Of a DNA stretch of 64,000 bases, positions 1 to 8,267 are shown piece after piece. A model generated the notes under the pieces. The model did not search any database. It had not been told where the DNA came from and saw only the letters and a list, made by a program, of their open reading frames with translations. Both the position numbers and the translations under genes were made by a program. The stretch comes from Alistipes sp. (GTDB taxonomy: Bacteria > Bacteroidota > Bacteroidia > Bacteroidales > Rikenellaceae), in contig JAFWYM010000044.1 in NCBI GenBank assembly GCA_017517705.1, positions 1-64,000 of the forward strand, given 5' to 3'. Each line of letters starts with the position of its first letter. The stretch's first letter is position 1.

Positions 1-665
1 TTAAAGGGAAGCTCGCCCGTAAGCATCTGGTAAGCAAGGACTCCGAAGCTCCACAAGTCGGTATTCTTGCGTATATTCTTCTCGGCAAGCTGCTCGGGAG
101 AGGCGTAGGCTCGGGTGCCACCAAGCACCGAGTTGCTCACAGCCGAGCTCTCACCATCATCGAGTTGCTTCGAGATGCCGAAGTCGGTGATAAGCGGAGA
201 GTATACACCGCCAAACTCGACGATAAGGATATTCTGAGGTTTGAGGTCGCGGTGGATGATACCCTCGCCATGCAGATAAGCCAGACCCTCGAGAATCTCG
301 ATAAGCAGGGCATAGCGCTCGTCCATGGTGAGGCGCCCCGTAGCCATAAGCTTATCGAGGCTGCCATCCTTATAGTACTTCATAACGGCGATATCCGTAT
401 CGCCACGGTAATCCGTAAAGGTATAGCACCCCTTATAGCGTGCTATGTTCTTATGCAGATGGCACTGCACCTTATCGACCTCGTTTCTAAGTCGTAGGTG
501 GGGATAGTGCGGGTTGACGCTCTGAATCTTAAGCGCCACATATTCGTGCTCGTACTTGTCGTACGCCCTATATACACGGCCAAAACCGCCCTCGCCAAGG
601 AGATCATTAATGGGGTCGTAGGTGTAGCGTTTTACAAATTCTTCCTGTGTCATGGGAGATTTCAT
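1..665 (-). CDS. Ser/Thr protein kinase, 3' end cut by window edge
   Basis: Translating the minus strand from ATG at 665 gives an open frame that is still open at base 1, so the C-terminus is missing. The N-terminal 220 residues form a eukaryote-type kinase domain: glycine-rich loop GEGGFGRVYRA, VALKI lysine, catalytic loop HRDLKPQN, activation segment DFG, then GTRAYASPEQ and DLWSFGVLAYQMLTGELPF. The essential Lys, catalytic Asp and DFG Asp are all present, so it should be an active cytoplasmic Ser/Thr kinase. The start follows the -7 box at 678-686 by 12 bases, giving a very short leader. It is divergent from nadE. Substrate and any C-terminal sensor domain are unknown because the gene is truncated here. 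Confidence 0.9.
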   Translation of the reverse strand, partial: MKSPMTQEEFVKRYTYDPINDLLGEGGFGRVYRAYDKYEHEYVALKIQSVNPHYPHLRLRNEVDKVQCHLHKNIARYKGCYTFTDYRGDTDIAVMKYYKDGSLDKLMATGRLTMDERYALLIEILEGLAYLHGEGIIHRDLKPQNILIVEFGGVYSPLITDFGISKQLDDGESSAVSNSVLGGTRAYASPEQLAEKNIRKNTDLWSFGVLAYQMLTGELPF

Positions 666-677
666 GATTATAGTTAT

Positions 678-686
678 GCAAAGATA
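678..686 (-). promoter_or_regulatory. -7 promoter box of kinase gene
   Basis: Minus-strand TATCTTTGC matches the Bacteroidetes -7 consensus TAnnTTTG. It lies 12 bases upstream of the kinase ATG. Confidence 0.6.
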
Positions 687-730
687 CGAAAAAGAATTTA
701 CTATATAGGCGTTGTTCCATAAATTTTTAC

Positions 731-739
731 TACCTTTGC
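731..739 (+). promoter_or_regulatory. -7 promoter box of nadE-rnf operon
   Basis: TACCTTTGC matches TAnnTTTG. A GTTG at 711-714 sits about 19 bases upstream, where the -33 element is expected. The transcript would start near 745, giving a leader of about 60 bases. Confidence 0.65.
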
Positions 740-749
740 CGCGTCGAAA

Positions 750-767
750 CTATACCTTTAGGTATAG
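750..767 (+). promoter_or_regulatory. Leader hairpin upstream of nadE
   Basis: A perfect 7-bp inverted repeat, CTATACC (750-756) and GGTATAG (761-767), is separated by a TTTA loop. It falls near the predicted 5' end of the nadE-rnf mRNA, so it could stabilise the transcript or bind a dyad-symmetric regulator. No function can be assigned from sequence alone. Confidence 0.4.
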
Positions 768-803
768 AGACCTCGAAAGCAGGCATAAGATTAAAACCAA
801 AAT

Positions 804-2390
804 ATGAAGATAGCATTAGCACAGCTCAACTTTACGGTAGGCGACATCAAGGCCAACACCGAGAAAATTATCTCGGCAATCGAGCACTCTAAGGGTGTCG
901 GCGCCGATCTTGTGGTATTCGCAGAGTTCGCCGTGTCGGGAACACCCGCATACGGACTCCTCACGAAGACCACATTCCTCACCCTCTGCGAGGAGGCGGT
1001 TGAAACCATCGCCGAGAAGTGTCACGGCATAGCCGCAATTGTAGGCACCCCATACCTCACCGCCGAGGGCCCCATAAGCGCCGCAGCATATATCGATGCC
1101 AAGGGTAACATCGAGTACATAGGCAAGCGCTACGTGACGGCACGTCGCGAGATGGGCTACATCGTGGGCTCGTCGATAGGCAGCCAGACGATACACATCA
1201 AGGATAAGTCCTTCAAGGTGGTTGTCGGCGACGACCTCAGCCACGTGGACGAGATCGACGAGGAGGTGGATGCCGTAATATCGGTAAACGCCCGTCGCTA
1301 CGGCAAGGGCATACTCACACGTCGCTTCGACAAGATGAGTCGCCTTGCATTTGCCGAGGGCACAAACCTCATACTCATAAATCAGGTGGGAGGCTCGGGT
1401 GACATCGTCTACGACGGCACATCGGGAGTGCTCAACCGCGATGGTCGCCTCATAAAACTTCTTAAGAGCTTCGACGAGGATATTCAGATTATCGACACAG
1501 AGGCCAAGAATGAGCCCTTCGAGGTACCATTCACCACCTACAACGACCGCACGCGAATGATATACGAGGCGGCGTGTCTGGGTCTCCACGACTACTTCGC
1601 AAAGAATGGATACACGAAGGCATGCGTGGGCCTCTCGGGAGGTATCGACTCGGCTGTTGTGGCCTGCATAGCCGTGGGCGCCTTAGGCAAGGATAATGTC
1701 CGCGTGTTGTTAATGCCCTCGCCCTTTACGCCCAACGAGAGCGTGGAGGATGCCAAGAAACTCGCCGAGAACCTCGGCGTGGAGTACAGCGTACTGCCCA
1801 TCATCGAGGCATACAACGCCATGGTAGGCACACTCCAACCCGTAATCGGAGGTACGGAGTTTGATGCTACGGAGGAGAACATACAGACGCGCATCCGCAC
1901 AACGATGCTTATGGCGCTGCAGAACAAGACGGGATACATGTTGCTGAACTCATCGAATAAGAGTGAGAATGCCCTCGGCTGGTGTACGCTCTATGGTGAT
2001 ACGGCAGGTACGTTCAGCCCCACGGGCGACCTCTACAAGAGCGAGATATACGACCTTGCACGCTACATCAACGCCACATACAACGAGGTAATACCCGACA
2101 ACATCATCGACAAGGAGCCATCGTCGGAGTTGCGTCCCAACCAGAAGGACAGCGACCAGCTCCCCCACTACGAGGTTATCGACGCCATACTCTTCCGCAT
2201 GATCGAGAAGAAGCAGCACCGCGAGGATATCATCAACGCAGGCTTCGACTCGGAGGTAGTTGAGAAGATACACCGCATGGTCATGCAGAACGAGAAGAAA
2301 CGCTATCAGTTCCCTCCCGTACTTCGTCTGTCACCATGTGCCTTTGGTCATGAGTGGCTCATGCCCCTTGTTAACCACTACTGCGAATAA
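804..2390 (+). CDS. nadE: NAD+ synthetase, degenerate glutaminase domain
   Basis: A 528-residue two-domain NAD synthetase. The C-terminal ligase domain (about 250-528) has the ATP pyrophosphatase loop SGGIDSA at 278-284 and should adenylate deamido-NAD and amidate it to NAD+. The N-terminal domain (1-245) is nitrilase-like and normally supplies ammonia from glutamine with a Glu-Lys-Cys triad. Glu41 (FAEF) and Lys108 (GKRY) are visible, but where the family has ICEDL the sequence reads VGDDL, so the nucleophilic Cys is Gly142 (codon GGC at 1227-1229). The surrounding loop is also divergent. The protein may therefore depend on free ammonia. The gene is 10 bases upstream of the RseC-like gene and heads the Rnf operon, linking NAD supply to an NAD-reducing complex. 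Family call is secure; loss of glutaminase activity is inference. Confidence 0.93.
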   Translation: MKIALAQLNFTVGDIKANTEKIISAIEHSKGVGADLVVFAEFAVSGTPAYGLLTKTTFLTLCEEAVETIAEKCHGIAAIVGTPYLTAEGPISAAAYIDAKGNIEYIGKRYVTARREMGYIVGSSIGSQTIHIKDKSFKVVVGDDLSHVDEIDEEVDAVISVNARRYGKGILTRRFDKMSRLAFAEGTNLILINQVGGSGDIVYDGTSGVLNRDGRLIKLLKSFDEDIQIIDTEAKNEPFEVPFTTYNDRTRMIYEAACLGLHDYFAKNGYTKACVGLSGGIDSAVVACIAVGALGKDNVRVLLMPSPFTPNESVEDAKKLAENLGVEYSVLPIIEAYNAMVGTLQPVIGGTEFDATEENIQTRIRTTMLMALQNKTGYMLLNSSNKSENALGWCTLYGDTAGTFSPTGDLYKSEIYDLARYINATYNEVIPDNIIDKEPSSELRPNQKDSDQLPHYEVIDAILFRMIEKKQHREDIINAGFDSEVVEKIHRMVMQNEKKRYQFPPVLRLSPCAFGHEWLMPLVNHYCE

Positions 2391-2400
2391 GAGTTGAACC

Positions 2401-2817
2401 ATGAGCCACACACTCCAACATAGAGGTAAGGTTGACCACATCACCAACGATAAGGTCTTCGTGCGCGTGGAGAAGCAGACGGCCTGTGCAGGTTGTCATG
2501 CCAAGGGGCTATGTGGCGAGAAGGGCGAGGAGCGCATCATGGAGGTAACGACACCCTATGCCTCGACATTCGAGGTAGGCGAGAGTGTCATTGTCGCCCT
2601 CGTAAATAGATCTATGGGGTGGTCATCGGTAGCGTGGGGCTATATTTTCCCCCTCGTCGTGTTGCTTGTCGTGCTCTTTGGCGTAAAGGCCCTGGGGGCT
2701 GAAGATGGCATTGCGGCGGTGACATCGATAGTGGCCATTGCCATATACTACGCAGTGCTCTACGCTCTACGTAGCAAGTTTGAGAAACGGATACAATTTA
2801 CAATTATTAAGGAATAA
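2401..2817 (+). CDS. rseC: SoxR-reducing/RseC family membrane protein
   Basis: A 138-residue protein with an N-terminal cysteine cluster (CAGCHAKGLC, residues about 29-38), a small beta domain, then two closely spaced transmembrane helices (about 73-95 and 102-122). This is the layout of the RseC/MucC family, which in other bacteria helps reduce SoxR or modulates sigma-E and is often next to rnf genes. The stop codon overlaps the rnfB start by one base (TAATG), so the two are translationally coupled. The likely role here is assembly of, or electron transfer to, the Rnf complex; that role is inferred from context. Confidence 0.85.
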   Translation: MSHTLQHRGKVDHITNDKVFVRVEKQTACAGCHAKGLCGEKGEERIMEVTTPYASTFEVGESVIVALVNRSMGWSSVAWGYIFPLVVLLVVLFGVKALGAEDGIAAVTSIVAIAIYYAVLYALRSKFEKRIQFTIIKE

Positions 2818-3716
2818 TGAATGGTTTGGTATTAACAGTCCTTACGCTCGGTGTACTGGGCGTTCTGCTGGCTGTGGTCTTGTACTTCGTAGCACAGAAG
2901 TTCAAGGTCGAGGAGGATCCTCGCATCGACGAGGTGGAGAAGATGCTTCCAGGTGCTAACTGCGGAGGCTGTGGCTTTGCCGGCTGTCGTGCCATGTCGG
3001 AGGCTTTGGTTACGCGCGATAACATCGGCGCGCTCTTTTGCCCCGTTGCCGGTGGCGAGGTTATGAAGTCCATTGCCGGATACCTTGGCAAGGCTGCCGC
3101 AGAGAAGAGCCCCATGGTCGCTACGATGCGCTGTGGTGGCACATGCCAGAAACGTCCTAAGGTAAACCACTACGATGGCGCCCTGAGCTGTGCCGTGGTA
3201 AACACCTTCTACGTGGGTGAGTCGGGATGTGCCTTTGGCTGCATAGGCTATGGCGACTGCGTACACGCCTGCAAGTTTGGAGCCCTCAGCCTCAACGAGG
3301 AGACAGGTCTTGTGGAGGTAGACCCCGACAAGTGTACGGCGTGCGGTGCTTGCGTGAAGGCCTGCCCGAAGGGTCTCTTCGAGCTACGTAAGAAGTGGCC
3401 CAAGAACCGCGCTATATTTGTTGCCTGCCGCTCGAAGAACCGCGGTGCCGTGGTATCGAAGGTGTGCAAGGCGGGATGTATCGGCTGTGGCAAGTGCGAG
3501 AAGGTGTGCGCCTTTGGTGCCATCACCATCGACAACCACTTGGCATATATCGACCCCGAGAAGTGTAAGCTCTGTCGCAAGTGTGTCAACGAGTGCCCCA
3601 CAGGCGCCATACACATCGTGAATATGGAGCGCCTGCCAAAGGAGCCCAAGACCCCCAAAGCCCCCGCCACAGAGGCAAAGAGAGAGGTTAAGGTAGAAAC
3701 CGCTAATAAGGAGTAA
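2817..3716 (+). CDS. rnfB: Rnf complex subunit B, polyferredoxin
   Basis: A 299-residue protein with an N-terminal membrane helix (about 3-25). The 4Fe-4S domain typical of RnfB follows (Cys49, 52, 57, 75), then several ferredoxin clusters: CTACGACVKAC (173-183), CIGCGKCEKVC (221-231), CKLCRKCVNEC (250-260), and a further Cys group at 138-152. The last 30 residues are a Lys/Pro/Glu-rich tail. RnfB receives electrons from reduced ferredoxin and passes them to the membrane subunits. Start ATG at 2817 is fixed by the one-base overlap with the upstream stop. Six bases separate it from rnfC. Confidence 0.96.
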   Translation: MNGLVLTVLTLGVLGVLLAVVLYFVAQKFKVEEDPRIDEVEKMLPGANCGGCGFAGCRAMSEALVTRDNIGALFCPVAGGEVMKSIAGYLGKAAAEKSPMVATMRCGGTCQKRPKVNHYDGALSCAVVNTFYVGESGCAFGCIGYGDCVHACKFGALSLNEETGLVEVDPDKCTACGACVKACPKGLFELRKKWPKNRAIFVACRSKNRGAVVSKVCKAGCIGCGKCEKVCAFGAITIDNHLAYIDPEKCKLCRKCVNECPTGAIHIVNMERLPKEPKTPKAPATEAKREVKVETANKE

Positions 3717-3722
3717 GATAGT

Positions 3723-5075
3723 ATGAGAACATTTCCCATAGGCGGTATTCATCCGTCGGATAACAAGGAGTGGAGCAAGGATAAGGCTATAGAGGTACTC
3801 GGCCTCCCCGATGAGGTCAAGGTAACCATGATACAGCATATAGGAGCACCCTCAACACCCATCGTGCAGAAGGGCGACAAGGTACTCACGGGCCAGCTTA
3901 TAGGTCAGGCCTCGGGCTTCGTGTCGGCAAACATTCACGCCCCCATCTCGGGCACGGTAACGTCGGTCGACGCCTACCCCAACGGCCAGGGACAACGGAG
4001 GATTATGGTCGTCATCAAGCGTGAGGGCGACGAGTGGATGGAGGATATAGACCGCACACCCGAACTTAAGCGCGAGTGTACGCTTACGTCCGAGGAGATA
4101 ATCGCCAAAGTGCGCAATGCCGGCGTCGTAGGCCTCGGTGGTGCTCAGTTCCCCACGCACGTGAAGCTCTCAGTGCCCGCGGGACAGAAGGCCGAGGTGC
4201 TTATCATCAACGGCGTAGAGTGCGAGCCATACCTCACATCGGACTATCGTAATATGCTGGAGCGCGCAGAGATGCTCCTCACAGGCGTGGAGATATTGAT
4301 GCGTGCCGTGAATGTCGAGCGTGCCGTCATCGGCGTGGAGAATAACAAGCCCGATGCTATAGCACATCTTCGCGATATTATCGCACGCGACAATTATGCG
4401 GGCATCGAGGTTATGCCTCTGAAGCTACGCTACCCACAGGGTGGCGAGAAGCAGCTCATCGCTGCCGTTACGGGCCGCCAAGTGGCACCCCCACCCGCAC
4501 TTCCTATCTCTGTGGGCGCCGTGGTATGCAACGTATCTACCGCCATTGCCGTATATGAGGCGGTGCAGAAGAATAAGCCCCTCATCGAGCGGGTGGTGAC
4601 AATCACGGGTAAGGCGTTGGGCTCTACGCACAACTTCCTCGCACGTATGGGCACCTGCGCGGGCGACATCATCAACCTCGCCGGAGGTCTCCCCGATGGC
4701 GATGTCAAGCTGCTCAATGGTGGCCCTATGATGGGTCGCTCGGTTGTCGACATCACCGCACCCCTCATCAAGGGATGCTCGGGCATCACCGTACTCTCGG
4801 GCGCGGAGGCTGCACGTGGCAAGGAGATAGCCTGCATAAAGTGTGGTAAGTGCGTGGCAGCATGTCCCATGGGTTTGGAGCCCTACCTCTTGTCGAAACT
4901 CGCCAAGTTGCAGAAGTGGGATATGGCCGAGGAGCACAACACCATCGATTGTATCGAGTGTGGCTGCTGCTCATATACGTGCCCCTCGTATGTGCCGCTG
5001 TTGGACTACATACGCATTGGCAAGCAGACGGTCATGACCAACATACGCGCGCGCGCAAATGCGAATAAGAAATAA
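3723..5075 (+). CDS. rnfC: Rnf complex subunit C, NADH-binding
   Basis: A 450-residue RnfC. It contains the Nqo1-like flavin/NADH-binding fold in the middle (GGAQFPTHVK near residue 140, GVECEPYLT near 165) and two C-terminal 4Fe-4S motifs, CIKCGKCVAACP (about 371-382) and CIECGCCSYTCP (about 410-421). RnfC is the peripheral subunit where NAD+ is reduced. Length is normal for short RnfC proteins without the long Ala/Lys-rich tail seen in some proteobacteria. It lies between rnfB and rnfD in the operon. Confidence 0.96.
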   Translation: MRTFPIGGIHPSDNKEWSKDKAIEVLGLPDEVKVTMIQHIGAPSTPIVQKGDKVLTGQLIGQASGFVSANIHAPISGTVTSVDAYPNGQGQRRIMVVIKREGDEWMEDIDRTPELKRECTLTSEEIIAKVRNAGVVGLGGAQFPTHVKLSVPAGQKAEVLIINGVECEPYLTSDYRNMLERAEMLLTGVEILMRAVNVERAVIGVENNKPDAIAHLRDIIARDNYAGIEVMPLKLRYPQGGEKQLIAAVTGRQVAPPPALPISVGAVVCNVSTAIAVYEAVQKNKPLIERVVTITGKALGSTHNFLARMGTCAGDIINLAGGLPDGDVKLLNGGPMMGRSVVDITAPLIKGCSGITVLSGAEAARGKEIACIKCGKCVAACPMGLEPYLLSKLAKLQKWDMAEEHNTIDCIECGCCSYTCPSYVPLLDYIRIGKQTVMTNIRARANANKK

Positions 5076-5101
5076 GTATAACGAAGATAATAGAAGATAA
5101 T

Positions 5102-6052
5102 ATGGCAACCAGACTTTTTGCAGCACCCTCACCACACCTTCATGGTGGCGAGAATACGCGCCGCATCATGGGCGACGTGGTGCTGGCGCTCCTGCCCGCC
5201 CTGGCAGTCTCGACATACGTCTTAGGCTGGAGTGTGCTCACCACAACGGCCATTGCCGTTGCCGGCTGCGTGGCGTTCGAGTACCTTATCTGCCGCTTTT
5301 TGCTTAAGCGTGCCTCTACCATTGGCGACCTCTCGGCAGTAGTCACGGGCGTACTCTTAGCGTTCAACCTACCCGCAGGCATCCCTTGGTGGATAGTACT
5401 TATAGGCTCGCTTGTGGCTATCGGCATCGGTAAGATGACATTCGGAGGCTTGGGCTGCAACCCCTTCAACCCCGCACTCACGGGTCGTATATTCCTGCTC
5501 ATCGCCTACCCAGTGCAGATGACCGACTGGACTACAAACGTGCCCGACACGCTCTCGGGCTCGACGATACTCCCCACCATCAAGTACCAGCCCGAGCTTG
5601 TCAGCAAGCTCGACTTTATGCAGATGTTCGGCGGTAATATGAATGGCTCGATGGGCGAGATTGGCGCCTTAGCCCTCATCCTTGGTGGCTTATATCTCTT
5701 GTGGCGCAGGGTTATATCGTGGCACATCCCCGTATCTATTCTCGCTACGATGGCCATCTTCGCAGCCATTGTTGGAGCGGGCTATGGTGGCTCGGTGGTG
5801 TACGAGCTGCCGTTGTTCCACCTTTTGGCCGGTGGTGCCCTCCTTGGAGCCATCTTCATGGCTACGGACTACTCTACATCGCCCATGACACACAAGGGCA
5901 TGATAATCTACGGCGTGGGCATCGGTATTATAACCATGGTGATACGTCTCTGGGGTGCCTATCCCGAGGGTATGTCGTTCGCGATATTCATCATGAATGC
6001 CGTGACACCGCTCATTAACAAATATTGCCGACCCAAGCGTTTCGGCTGTTAA
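5102..6052 (+). CDS. rnfD: Rnf complex subunit D
   Basis: A 316-residue, strongly hydrophobic protein with about nine membrane helices, matching RnfD/NqrB. The motif around Thr155 (LSGST, residues 151-155) corresponds to the SGAT site where FMN is attached through a phosphodiester bond to Thr; here the Ala is Ser but the Thr is kept. RnfD forms part of the ion-translocating membrane core. The stop codon is 16 bases before the preferred rnfG start. Confidence 0.95.
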   Translation: MATRLFAAPSPHLHGGENTRRIMGDVVLALLPALAVSTYVLGWSVLTTTAIAVAGCVAFEYLICRFLLKRASTIGDLSAVVTGVLLAFNLPAGIPWWIVLIGSLVAIGIGKMTFGGLGCNPFNPALTGRIFLLIAYPVQMTDWTTNVPDTLSGSTILPTIKYQPELVSKLDFMQMFGGNMNGSMGEIGALALILGGLYLLWRRVISWHIPVSILATMAIFAAIVGAGYGGSVVYELPLFHLLAGGALLGAIFMATDYSTSPMTHKGMIIYGVGIGIITMVIRLWGAYPEGMSFAIFIMNAVTPLINKYCRPKRFGC

Positions 6053-6068
6053 ATTGTGGAGGAAGAGT

Positions 6069-6731
6069 ATGAAGAGTTCACTAAAAAATATGGTACTAGT
6101 GCTTATGCTTATAAGCACCATCACGGCACTTCTCGTGGCCCTGGTCAACGACCTTACGAAGGATGCCATTGCCGAGAGTAACACTCAGGCTAAGAATGTT
6201 GCTAAGTTTGCGGTACTCGGCACCACGGATAGCGAGGCACGCATTGCGCGCGATACCACCTGCACCATTGGCGACTTCGCCATCACCGTGAGCACCGTGG
6301 TACGCAACGACGACCAGACGGTCATCGGCTATGCCGTGGAGGCGCCGAGCATCACCAAGAGCGGCTATGCTGACCGCATAACGCTGATGGTAGGCTTCAA
6401 GGAGGAGGGCGAGGATGCTATTATCAACGCCGTGGAGGTGCTCTCACAGAAGGAGACACCGGGCCTTGGTGCTAATATGACAAAGGCGGGCAACAGCCTC
6501 GAGCGTAGCATCGTGGCGAAGAACCCCGCGGAGCTCACATTCGCCGTATCTAAGGAGGGAGGCTCGTTTGATGCCCTCACCGGCTCGACAATATCGTCAC
6601 GCGCCTATGCTAATGCCGTGGAGACAGCCTACGCGGGCTACCTCTGGGCTACGGGACGACTAAATACCGATATCAAGGCTGCGGAGACTACAACGGGAAG
6701 CACCGTGCAGAACGATAGTAACCTAATGTAA
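6069..6731 (+). CDS. rnfG: Rnf complex subunit G, FMN-binding
   Basis: A 220-residue RnfG with one N-terminal membrane helix (about 7-27) and a periplasmic FMN-binding domain. LTGSTIS at 170-176 carries the Thr (174) that receives covalent FMN in the RnfG/NqrC family. A TTG five codons upstream (6054) would also be in frame, but the ATG at 6069 is preferred because it follows a purine-rich AGGAAGAG and leads directly into the helix. Operon member between rnfD and rnfE. Confidence 0.94.
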   Translation: MKSSLKNMVLVLMLISTITALLVALVNDLTKDAIAESNTQAKNVAKFAVLGTTDSEARIARDTTCTIGDFAITVSTVVRNDDQTVIGYAVEAPSITKSGYADRITLMVGFKEEGEDAIINAVEVLSQKETPGLGANMTKAGNSLERSIVAKNPAELTFAVSKEGGSFDALTGSTISSRAYANAVETAYAGYLWATGRLNTDIKAAETTTGSTVQNDSNLM

Positions 6732-6751
6732 ACAGCTGAAAGGAGAATAGT

Positions 6752-7333
6752 ATGAGTAAGTTACAGATTATTACTAAGGGTATCATCAAGGAAAATCCCA
6801 CTTTCGTGCTGATATTGGGTATGTGCCCCACGATTGGTGTCACATCGTCAGCGATAAATGGTATGGGTATGGGCGTTGCCACCATGGTTGTGCTCATTAT
6901 GTCGAATATGGTTATATCGATGATTAAGAATGTCGTGCCCGACAAGGTGCGCATCCCCGCATTTATCGTCGTTATCGCCTCGTTTGTAACCATCATAGAG
7001 ATGCTTATGCAGGCCTACATGCCCTCGTTGTACGCATCGCTCGGTGTCTTCATACCGCTTATTGTGGTAAACTGCATCATCCTTGGTCGCGCCGAGGCCT
7101 TCGCCTCGAAGAATAGCGTGTGGGACTCGGCCCTCGATGGCGTGGGCATAGGCTTGGGCTTCACACTCTCGCTCACCGTGATAGGTGCCGTACGTGAGGT
7201 GCTTGGCTCGGGTGCCATCTTCGGCTATACGTTTGCCGATGGCGTCATGCCACTGCTGTTCATCCTTGCCCCGGGAGGTTTCTTGGTGCTCGGCTACCTT
7301 ATGGTTATGTTTAACAAGATTGCAAAACGATAG
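6752..7333 (+). CDS. rnfE: Rnf complex subunit E
   Basis: A 193-residue integral membrane protein with about six helices, matching RnfE/NqrD. It starts with the family pattern KGIIKENPTFVLILGMCPT; the Cys in this segment belongs to the half-helix cluster site that RnfE shares with RnfA. Together the two subunits carry electrons and ions across the membrane. Only three bases separate its stop from rnfA. Confidence 0.95.
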   Translation: MSKLQIITKGIIKENPTFVLILGMCPTIGVTSSAINGMGMGVATMVVLIMSNMVISMIKNVVPDKVRIPAFIVVIASFVTIIEMLMQAYMPSLYASLGVFIPLIVVNCIILGRAEAFASKNSVWDSALDGVGIGLGFTLSLTVIGAVREVLGSGAIFGYTFADGVMPLLFILAPGGFLVLGYLMVMFNKIAKR

Positions 7334-7336
7334 GCT

Positions 7337-8005
7337 ATGAAAATGATGAATATACTTATAGGAGAGAATATATCGGCAGAGGTGCTTGACGGCTTCGCTA
7401 CGGGTAGCGTTACGGTGCAGAGCATCACACTTGTGGCCATCATTATCGGTGCCATCTTCGTGAATAACGTCGTATTGTCGCAGTTCCTCGGCATCTGCCC
7501 CTTCCTCGGCGTGTCATCGAAGGTCGAGACATCGCTCGGCATGGGCATGGCCGTAACCTTCGTTATGGCCCTCTCGTCGGTCGTTACGTGGTGCTTACAG
7601 ACATACGTTCTCAACCCCTTCGGCATCGGCTATATGCAGACTATCGCCTTCATCCTCGTCATTGCCGCGCTTGTGCAGATGGTTGAGATCGTGCTTAAGA
7701 AGGTGTCGCCTGCGTTGTATCAGGCATTGGGTATCTTCCTACCGCTTATTACTACCAACTGCGCGGTGCTTGGCGTCGCCATCATCGCGATACAGAAGGA
7801 CTTCGACCTTCTCACAGGCGTTGTCTACTCTGTAGCTGCGGCCCTGGGCTTCGCGCTGGCATTGGTGTTGTTTGCCGGCATTCGCGAGCGTCTGGAGGTT
7901 GAGGATGTTCCTCAGGCGATGCGTGGTGTGCCTATTGCGCTTATCACCGCAGGATTGTTGGCAATGGCATTTATGGGATTTGCCAACGTGGTTCCCCTAC
8001 CGTAA
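7337..8005 (+). CDS. rnfA: Rnf complex subunit A
   Basis: A 222-residue membrane protein of the RnfA/NqrE family, with motifs NNVVLSQFLGICPFLGVS (about 49-66) and LITTNCAVLG (about 135-144) holding the paired Cys residues. It is the last gene of the nadE-rseC-rnfBCDGEA run, and a strong hairpin follows at 8049-8082. The first 25 residues are a little longer than in proteobacterial RnfA; starts two or three codons further in are also possible. Confidence 0.94.
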   Translation: MKMMNILIGENISAEVLDGFATGSVTVQSITLVAIIIGAIFVNNVVLSQFLGICPFLGVSSKVETSLGMGMAVTFVMALSSVVTWCLQTYVLNPFGIGYMQTIAFILVIAALVQMVEIVLKKVSPALYQALGIFLPLITTNCAVLGVAIIAIQKDFDLLTGVVYSVAAALGFALALVLFAGIRERLEVEDVPQAMRGVPIALITAGLLAMAFMGFANVVPLP

Positions 8006-8048
8006 TTTATAAATCGACTGTGATAGTGGCGCGTTAGCGCTTCAATCA

Positions 8049-8082
8049 AAGGGAGTGTCCAACAAGTTTTGGACACTCCCTT
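8049..8082 (+). terminator. Terminator hairpin after rnfA
   Basis: A perfect 14-bp stem: arms 8049-8062 and 8069-8082 with loop CAAGTT. The following T-tract is weak (CTTCATTG). It sits 43 bases after rnfA and is the probable end of the nadE-rnf operon. Confidence 0.7.
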
Positions 8083-8197
8083 CATTGTTGGAAGTAGTAT
8101 AACAAGTCTCTCTTGGTCTGTCCCGTCAAAAAGAGCACTGTCGCGATTTCCAGTGAGGCGCAAATATCAAGCCGTGAGATGGAGCTATCGAAATAAG
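8083..8197. other. Intergenic spacer between rnfA and gdhA ends
   Basis: A 115-bp stretch between two convergent genes and their terminators. I see no ORF, promoter box or repeat in it. Confidence 0.5.
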
Positions 8198-8226
8198 AAA
8201 CCCCACGGGATAGTACCGTGGGGTTT
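8198..8226 (-). terminator. Terminator of gdhA
   Basis: An 11-bp stem, AAACCCCACGG (8198-8208) with CCGTGGGGTTT (8216-8226) and loop GATAGTA. It is flanked by T-rich DNA on both strands (TTTCTTATTTC on the minus strand), so it can end gdhA and serve as a back-up terminator for rnf. Confidence 0.8.
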
Positions 8227-8267
8227 TGTTTAGGATGGGCTAAAGATGCCCACCTCAATCGAAATTT

